From CAZVWV01 sp964631745 (GTDB lineage: Bacteria; Bdellovibrionota_C; UBA2361; JBGSMV01), in contig CAZVWV010000052.1 of assembly GCA_964631745.1 (NCBI GenBank), forward strand, positions 1-22,729: DNA of 22,729 bases, given 5' to 3'. The notes beneath the pieces were generated by a model. That model was not told the origin of the DNA, did not search any database, and was given only the letters and a program-made list of their open reading frames with translations. A program made the translations under genes and the position numbers. How positions within the stretch are numbered: position 1 is the stretch's first letter; each line of letters opens with the position of its first letter. Below are positions 18,570-22,729 of the stretch, in pieces.

Positions 18570-19449
18570 CTTAGATTTTAGCGATGCAGCCATCTCTGAT
18601 GTGGCCAACGCCGATACTGGCAGCACGGGTAGCCTTTTGGGGACTACCGGAGCCCAGACGGGTAACATCGTAAATATCAACATAGAGGGCTACTGCCCAG
18701 CACAAGACGGCAGCTCCGCCGCTACAGTTGATTCCGGAATGATCGATAAGATGGTCTTGATGTTCCAAAGCTTTATGGAGAATATCTTTAAGCTTTTTAC
18801 TACGCTAATTCAGACCATTACCCAGAGCCTTCTAAAGGCCGGGCAAACTACGACCGGGCAGGGCACAACCACAACCGGGCAGACTGGTAATCCAACGACC
18901 GGTACAACCAACGGCACAGGCACCACAACCGGCACCACCGGAACGACGCCTACCACCACCCCCACAACAACGCCGCCCGCCACGAAGGATCTAACTGTTA
19001 GCAATGACGCTAAAGGACTGCCGCAGGTGAAGACGGACGACGGCTACCTCGTTTCCTTCGACGGCAAGGATCAGGCCTGGACAATCACCGATCCAACCGG
19101 CATCGCCACACGAATCTGGGGCGACCCGCATGTGAACGAAAGCGACGGTGACAAATGGGATTTTAAGAATAACTCCAGTTTTAAATTCGGGAAAAATAAG
19201 ATCACCGTTGAAACAGTAGCAGCTGGTAACGGGCAGACTTACACAAAGGCACTGCATATCTACTCCGGCGATCAACGAGTATCCGTGGGAGGCATTGATA
19301 AGAATCAGGTGGCCCTGATTGCAAACGCTCATGACGCCACAAAGCATGATCGTTCCATCTTGGATGGTGATGTGTTTAGCCGCGCGGCTGATAAGAAAAA
19401 GGGCCATGAGGGGCACGAGGCTTGGCATCGAACTAGGAAAGCCGCCTAG
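18532..19449 (+). CDS. Thr-rich protein with DUF1521/MIIA-type domain
   Basis: The 305-residue protein starts at ATG 18532 with AGGAG five bases upstream (an ATG 12 codons earlier lacks one). It has three parts: an N-terminal region with a hydrophobic amphipathic helix (MVLMFQSFMENIFKLFTTLI), a Thr/Gly/Pro linker (about residues 106-152), and a C-terminal domain with RIWGDPHVNESDGDKWDFK. The GDPHV motif with following acidic residues, WDF and the later NGQTY and SGDQRVSVGG resembles DUF1521, the metal-ion-inducible autocleavage (MIIA) domain of Bradyrhizobium NopE1 and a Vibrio protein, which cut between Asp and Pro in the presence of calcium. The equivalent bond here is D198-P199. No signal peptide is evident, and no secretion genes are nearby. 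Domain call is by motif only. Confidence 0.7.
   Translation: MTTIADTLPTQSNLDFSDAAISDVANADTGSTGSLLGTTGAQTGNIVNINIEGYCPAQDGSSAATVDSGMIDKMVLMFQSFMENIFKLFTTLIQTITQSLLKAGQTTTGQGTTTTGQTGNPTTGTTNGTGTTTGTTGTTPTTTPTTTPPATKDLTVSNDAKGLPQVKTDDGYLVSFDGKDQAWTITDPTGIATRIWGDPHVNESDGDKWDFKNNSSFKFGKNKITVETVAAGNGQTYTKALHIYSGDQRVSVGGIDKNQVALIANAHDATKHDRSILDGDVFSRAADKKKGHEGHEAWHRTRKAA
18841..18983 (+). repeat. Low-complexity ACC/ACA-rich linker coding repeat
   Basis: This stretch encodes the Thr/Gly/Pro linker. It is built of irregular GGC-ACA-ACC-type codons (for example ACAACCGGCACC recurring), so it is prone to length variation. No exact long unit is seen. Confidence 0.7.
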
Positions 19450-19461
19450 CTTTTTTCTTAG

Positions 19462-19499
19462 CCGGCCAGAAAATATGACGAGACATATTTTCTGGCCGG
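19462..19499. repeat. Perfect 16-bp inverted repeat
   Basis: CCGGCCAGAAAATATG (19462-19477) and CATATTTTCTGGCCGG (19484-19499) are perfect complements with loop ACGAGA. A T-run (TTTTTT) lies before the hairpin on the + strand, not after it, and no T-run follows on either strand, so it is not a standard terminator. It ends right at the antitoxin gene's upstream GTG codon and could be an operator or an mRNA-end hairpin. Confidence 0.75.
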
Positions 19500-19514
19500 G
19501 TGTATTCTCCGCAT

Positions 19515-19775
19515 ATGAAAAAGATCACAGCAGTAAAATTAAAGGAACAGCTTCCGGGTTTACTTGGGAGAATCGGAGCGGAAGGTTTACTGATAACCAA
19601 AGATGCCAAGCCTGTAGCCAAATTAATTCCGATAGAAGCATCGCATGGAAATGCGATCGGTAAGCTCAAACGGCAAATAAAGATTAAAGGGGATATTTTT
19701 TCCACTGGTCTTGCTTGGACTGCCGAAACTCGGTCCGGAAGAGAGAAGTCTGATCGTAAGCGAGGCAGAGGTTAA
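19515..19775 (+). CDS. Orphan Phd/YefM-type antitoxin-like protein
   Basis: From ATG 19515 the 86-residue product reads MKKITAVKLKEQLPGLLGRI, the typical opening of Phd/YefM antitoxins (beta strand then helix, TAVKLKEQL), followed by LLITKDAKPVAKLIPIE, the family's second strand pair. The segment GDIFSTGLAWTAE near residue 67 resembles the C-terminal toxin-binding tail; 14 further basic residues follow. No toxin gene is present: only 89 bases separate it from recQ and no PIN-type ORF is seen. A GTG at 19500 is an alternative start. I judge it an orphan or remnant of a toxin-antitoxin pair. Confidence 0.65.
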   Translation: MKKITAVKLKEQLPGLLGRIGAEGLLITKDAKPVAKLIPIEASHGNAIGKLKRQIKIKGDIFSTGLAWTAETRSGREKSDRKRGRG

Positions 19776-19782
19776 TTTCGCC

Positions 19783-19810
19783 TTGAAATTTCGGAAAAAT
19801 CGCATACAAT
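19783..19810 (+). promoter_or_regulatory. Promoter of recQ
   Basis: TTGAAA (19783-19788) and TACAAT (19805-19810) each match five of six sigma70 consensus positions with a 16-base spacer. The start point would be near 19817, giving a leader of about 48 bases before recQ. It is the best-looking promoter in the window. Confidence 0.6.
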
Positions 19811-19864
19811 GCCGACCTATTGAGCCTTAAATGGGCTGTCAGATTTTACCCGATCGTTTAACCT

Positions 19865-21766
19865 ATGAAAGAAGAGCTACATCAAGCCCTAAAGCAGTAT
19901 TTCGGATATAACTCCTTTCGTCCTTTACAATACGAAATCATCTCCGAGATTTTAGAAGGCCGGGACGCGTTAGCGATTTTACCGACCGGCGCTGGGAAGT
20001 CGTTATGTTTCCAACTTCCGGCCTTGGTGCGGCCTGAGATGACGGTGGTGGTTTCACCATTGATCGCGTTGATGAAAGATCAGGTCGATAACCTGGCGGC
20101 AAACGGTGTGCGCGCTACTTTTTTGAATTCTTCCATCGACAGCAGTGAAGCCGCCGCGCGCAAGCGCGATCTACTGGCGGGAAAGACACAGATTCTTTAC
20201 GTTGCGCCTGAACGTTTGGTCATGCCTGATTTTCAATTCTTGATGAGTAAGATGAAGGTGGGATTAATCGCCATAGATGAGGCCCACTGTATCTCTGCCT
20301 GGGGGCATGATTTCAGACCTGAATATCGGCAACTTAGTGGGCTGCGAGCGACCTTTCCAAATATCCCGATTCTGGCTCTGACCGCCACGGCCACGGCCAG
20401 GGTAAGAGACGACATCGCCATGCAGCTTGGAATGCAGACGGCGCGCACATTTAGCTCGACCTTTAACCGACCTAATCTGTTTTATGCCGTTGTGCGAAAA
20501 TCCGATCCCGAGAGCCAGATCTTGGGGTATTTAAACGAACATTCGAACGAATCAGGAATTATTTACTGTTTGAGTCGTAACGCCGCAGAATCGGTCACGA
20601 CTTTTTTGTGCGCCAACGGTATCAAAGCTCGCGTCTATCATGCCGGACTGACACGAGAGCAGCGATTAGCAAATCAAGAGGCTTTTGCGCGCGACGAAGT
20701 GAATGTGATCTGCGCTACCGTTGCTTTTGGGATGGGCATTGATAAACCTAACGTCCGCTTCGTGATCCACCACGATCTCCCCAAAAACCTTGAGAGTTAC
20801 TATCAAGAGACAGGTCGCGCTGGGCGTGACGGATTGCCGAGTAATTGTATCCTTCTTTACGGGGCGCAGGATGGTTTCAAGTTGCAGTATTTTATAAATC
20901 AGAAGGAAGGCGAAGAGCGCACGGTTGCGCGCAGGCAGTTACAGCAAATCGAGGAATATGCACGCCGCCCCGGGTGTCGTCGCAGACTTATTTTGGGGTA
21001 TTTCGGTGAGAGTCTAAGCGGAAATAACTGCGGCGCTTGTGATAGTTGCAGCACGGCGCGTGATTTAATTCCGAGCAGGAAGCGCTACGAACCGCCGCAA
21101 GCTAAGACCAAAGCCCATAACTTGCAGGTGGGCGGCGCCTTCGATGAATCTTTATTCGAAGAGCTGCGCCTGGTAAGGAAGAAATTGGCCAATGACAGGA
21201 ATGTGCCCGCCTTTATGATTTTTGGGGATCGCACCCTACAAGCAATGGCACGGCTTCAGCCGACTACATTGGATCAGTTCTCAAAAGTTTACGGGGTAGG
21301 GGAGAACAAGCTTGCCCAGTTTGGTGAGGTTTTTGTAGCGGCGGTGAATACGTGGAAGGCCGTACATCCCTCATCTGCCGTAGCGCCGCTCACAGCCCAG
21401 AAGATGAGTGGCGAGCAACCCCACGCTCCCAGAATTGTAAACACCGCCGCAGTTACTTTGGAACAATACCGAGCTGGCAAATCTGTTCCGGAGATCGCAC
21501 AGGCACGAAATCTGAGTGTGGGAACAATAACCCAACACTTGGCTCAAATGGTAGCGTCCGGGGAAAAACTTGATATCTCTAAACTGTTACCGGCTGAGAT
21601 TGAAGCCAAGATACTTGCAGTGGCCGCCAGGCTGACCTTCGATAAACTCCGCCCGCTAAAAGATGAGCTGGGGGACGATGTAACCTACGAGCAAATTCAT
21701 CTCTGCCGAGCAAAGGCTTTGGCGGCGGAATCGGCCGGAACGTCGAGCTCCAGTTCGGCCGGGTAG
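19865..21766 (+). CDS. recQ: ATP-dependent DNA helicase RecQ
   Basis: RecQ unwinds DNA 3'-5' in recombination and fork repair. In order: Walker A LPTGAGKS (residues 39-46), DEAH box (138-141) within DEAHCISAWGHDFRPEY, motif VI QETGRAGRDG (314-323), the zinc site with Cys 371, 389, 392 and 395 (CGACDSC), a winged-helix region, an HRDC domain (about 427-500, FEELRLVRKKLANDRNVPAF) and a C-terminal helix-turn-helix module (YRAGKSVPEIAQARNLSVGT). At 633 residues it is slightly longer than E. coli RecQ (609) because of the extra C-terminal module and Ser-rich tail. The last codons form a bulged CG-rich inverted repeat (about 21733-21763). Start ATG 19865 has no strong ribosome-binding site. All helicase motifs are intact. 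Confidence 0.97.
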   Translation: MKEELHQALKQYFGYNSFRPLQYEIISEILEGRDALAILPTGAGKSLCFQLPALVRPEMTVVVSPLIALMKDQVDNLAANGVRATFLNSSIDSSEAAARKRDLLAGKTQILYVAPERLVMPDFQFLMSKMKVGLIAIDEAHCISAWGHDFRPEYRQLSGLRATFPNIPILALTATATARVRDDIAMQLGMQTARTFSSTFNRPNLFYAVVRKSDPESQILGYLNEHSNESGIIYCLSRNAAESVTTFLCANGIKARVYHAGLTREQRLANQEAFARDEVNVICATVAFGMGIDKPNVRFVIHHDLPKNLESYYQETGRAGRDGLPSNCILLYGAQDGFKLQYFINQKEGEERTVARRQLQQIEEYARRPGCRRRLILGYFGESLSGNNCGACDSCSTARDLIPSRKRYEPPQAKTKAHNLQVGGAFDESLFEELRLVRKKLANDRNVPAFMIFGDRTLQAMARLQPTTLDQFSKVYGVGENKLAQFGEVFVAAVNTWKAVHPSSAVAPLTAQKMSGEQPHAPRIVNTAAVTLEQYRAGKSVPEIAQARNLSVGTITQHLAQMVASGEKLDISKLLPAEIEAKILAVAARLTFDKLRPLKDELGDDVTYEQIHLCRAKALAAESAGTSSSSSAG

Positions 21767-22014
21767 TGCAAGGCGATCCCATAGCGCTGGGCTCAGAACT
21801 TAAATCGGAAATCCACCCGGAACGAGTTGCAGCGCAAAAAGCGATTTTCGGGAGCGCCGCCGACTCGGCGGCCGATCTCACGAGTTGGCAAAAAGTGTTC
21901 GGGCCGACAGGCAGCAAAAAAGTTACGAAACAGCACCCGGTCCCACGCATCACACCAAAGAACTTTCTATTGCCGCCGGTGGGAGGTAAAGCACGAAATA
22001 CTATGGAGCGCTGA
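21766..22014 (+). CDS. Uncertain 82-aa ORF after recQ
   Basis: A GTG overlaps the recQ stop (TAGTG at 21764-21768), which would allow translational coupling. The 82-residue product has a helical first half and a basic Pro-containing second half (LLPPVGGKARNTMER). I recognise no family. Its last third is encoded by the repeat element that begins at 21961, so it may be a chance reading frame. Confidence 0.25.
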   Translation: MQGDPIALGSELKSEIHPERVAAQKAIFGSAADSAADLTSWQKVFGPTGSKKVTKQHPVPRITPKNFLLPPVGGKARNTMER

Positions 22015-22217
22015 CGACTCGTCAGCCGGTGCCGATAGCGGCACTCCTCTTTAGGGCGAAGCCACCACCTGCTCGCACTTGGTGCTGCCTGTCGGCCTAA
22101 GATTTGGTGCAACTTCTCGGCATCGGCAGACGAGGTCGTCTGCGCTCCATAATATTCTTGCCCCGAGCCGTACTGTCACTCCACCCACGGTTTTTGAGCA
22201 GATACCAATAGAAAGTT
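21961..22217. repeat. Palindromic element with 12-bp terminal inverted repeats
   Basis: AACTTTCTATTG (21961-21972) and CAATAGAAAGTT (22206-22217) are perfect terminal inverted repeats. Inside, 21994-22044 and 22107-22158 are imperfect inverted copies (about 40 of 48 positions alike by hand, with short gaps). Each arm holds its own hairpin: GCTGACGACTCGTCAGC on the left and GCAGACGAGGTCGTCTGC on the right. It encodes no transposase, so it looks like a non-autonomous or dispersed structured repeat. Confidence 0.65.
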
Positions 22218-22541
22218 AATTCTTTCCGCGCGCAAGGCCGACGGCACACTGCTTTGCGCATGTGATATATAACCCCACTGCCGGAGGAACCGGAGCTTCG
22301 AGCGTGGCCGCGAGCGCGCGGGCCGCGGACGGTCGCACTACCTTCACTGCTACCATATTAAGCCAAACAACTTTTGCGGACCTCGGCGCGGCGATTTGGC
22401 AAGTTAGCAATCCGGCATTGTGCGCGTTGACCCGACCTTTCCGTAACAAGAGTGGTTCTTAGCATTAGAGGCTGAATAGGCTGGTGGTGAAGGTGAGTGG
22501 GGCGCCACACTGCTGTCCGGTAAGACATTGTAATTTGGGTC
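22218..22541. other. Region with no identifiable gene
   Basis: Short frames exist on both strands (up to 77 codons) but none has a recognisable family, a convincing ribosome-binding site or distinct coding character. The GC-rich stretch around 22300-22330 raises random ORF length. I see no RNA gene here. The final stretch 22624-22729 likewise holds nothing I can assign. Confidence 0.4.
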
Positions 22542-22623
22542 TTTAACCACGGAGGCCACGGGGAACACGGAGAAAATATTGAGAATTTCTCTCTCCGTGA
22601 CCTCCGTGTTCTCCGTGGTTAAA
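22542..22623. repeat. CACGGAG palindromic repeat, 82 bp
   Basis: TTTAACCACGGAG (22542-22554) and CTCCGTGGTTAAA (22611-22623) are perfect 13-bp termini. Each arm is three copies of a 9-bp unit, CACGGRGNN, facing each other. The central part is AT-rich (about 22571-22592). Similar CACGGAG/CTCCGTG palindromes recur as intergenic repeats in many environmental bacteria, by my recollection. Confidence 0.75.
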
Positions 22624-22729
22624 TTCAAATCGCGGAAACTACAAATTCCTGTTTTCCCTTTTTAAATCAAGAATTTACGGCATCACCGCCACCTTTCTAC
22701 CGGACACGCATGCACCAGCTCCACTGCTG

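Noticed and set aside
21579..22112. 177-codon - strand frame over the 3' end of recQ
   Set aside because: Half lies opposite recQ coding sequence, the rest in the palindromic element; composition is Arg/Pro/Ser-rich as expected of an antisense shadow.
22216..22462. Overlapping 66- and 77-codon frames on opposite strands after the repeat element
   Set aside because: No recognisable family, no ribosome-binding site, and located in GC-rich repeat-bearing DNA.
22514..22706. TGTCCGGTA (22514-22522) and TACCGGACA (22698-22706) as insertion-sequence ends
   Set aside because: A 9-bp inverted match over this distance can be chance and no transposase is encoded between them.

Overview
The window is a chromosomal segment of a bacterium with roughly 50% GC. 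Its backbone is the conserved block secE-nusG-rplK-rplA-rplJ-rplL-rpoB-rpoC, all on the + strand (2272-14758). The large two-gene RNA polymerase (separate beta and beta', beta about 1490 aa), the periplasmic di-heme DUF1111-type oxidoreductase with a signal peptide, DdlA-like ligase and RecQ point to a Gram-negative bacterium. The beta' N-terminus reads like those of deltaproteobacterial-type lineages. That placement is a family-level impression; I cannot name a genus or phylum.

Layout. (1) 1-1857: a broken-up tRNA cluster. tRNA-Trp (cut by the edge) and tRNA-Thr(GGT) are on the - strand; tRNA-Thr(TGT), tRNA-Gly(TCC) and tRNA-Tyr(GTA) are on the + strand. An AT-rich 1.2 kb insert separates Thr(TGT) from Gly. 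It holds a truncated periplasmic amino-acid-binding protein gene and an overlapping two-gene unit: a small protein plus a retropepsin-like aspartic protease. tuf, often found with these tRNAs, is not in the window. (2) 1858-2271: long secE leader with a GTCCCA hairpin and a 14-bp tandem repeat. (3) 2272-14758: protein export, antitermination, L11/L1/L10/L7-L12 and RNA polymerase genes. Several intergenic gaps carry strong hairpins without U-tracts, as expected for RNA processing or attenuation sites rather than simple terminators. (4) 14764-19864: accessory genes: a convergent di-heme oxidoreductase, a YgjV-like membrane protein, a 69-aa protein, ddl (only plausible start codon is CTG), a Thr-rich protein with a DUF1521/MIIA-type self-cleavage motif, and an orphan Phd/YefM-like antitoxin behind a perfect 16-bp inverted repeat. 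(5) 19865-21766: recQ with its own promoter. (6) 21767-22729: no convincing gene, but two palindromic elements that look like dispersed repeats.

How the genes work together. The tRNAs, SecE, NusG, four ribosomal proteins and RpoB/RpoC form the usual co-expressed gene-expression core. The genes after rpoC are mostly single functions (electron transfer or peroxide handling, cell-wall dipeptide synthesis, recombination) with no common pathway visible. The least ordinary items are the MIIA-type protein, the CTG-started ddl, the repeat element at 21961-22217 whose two local hairpins show a compensatory base-pair change, and the protease unit inserted among the tRNA genes.
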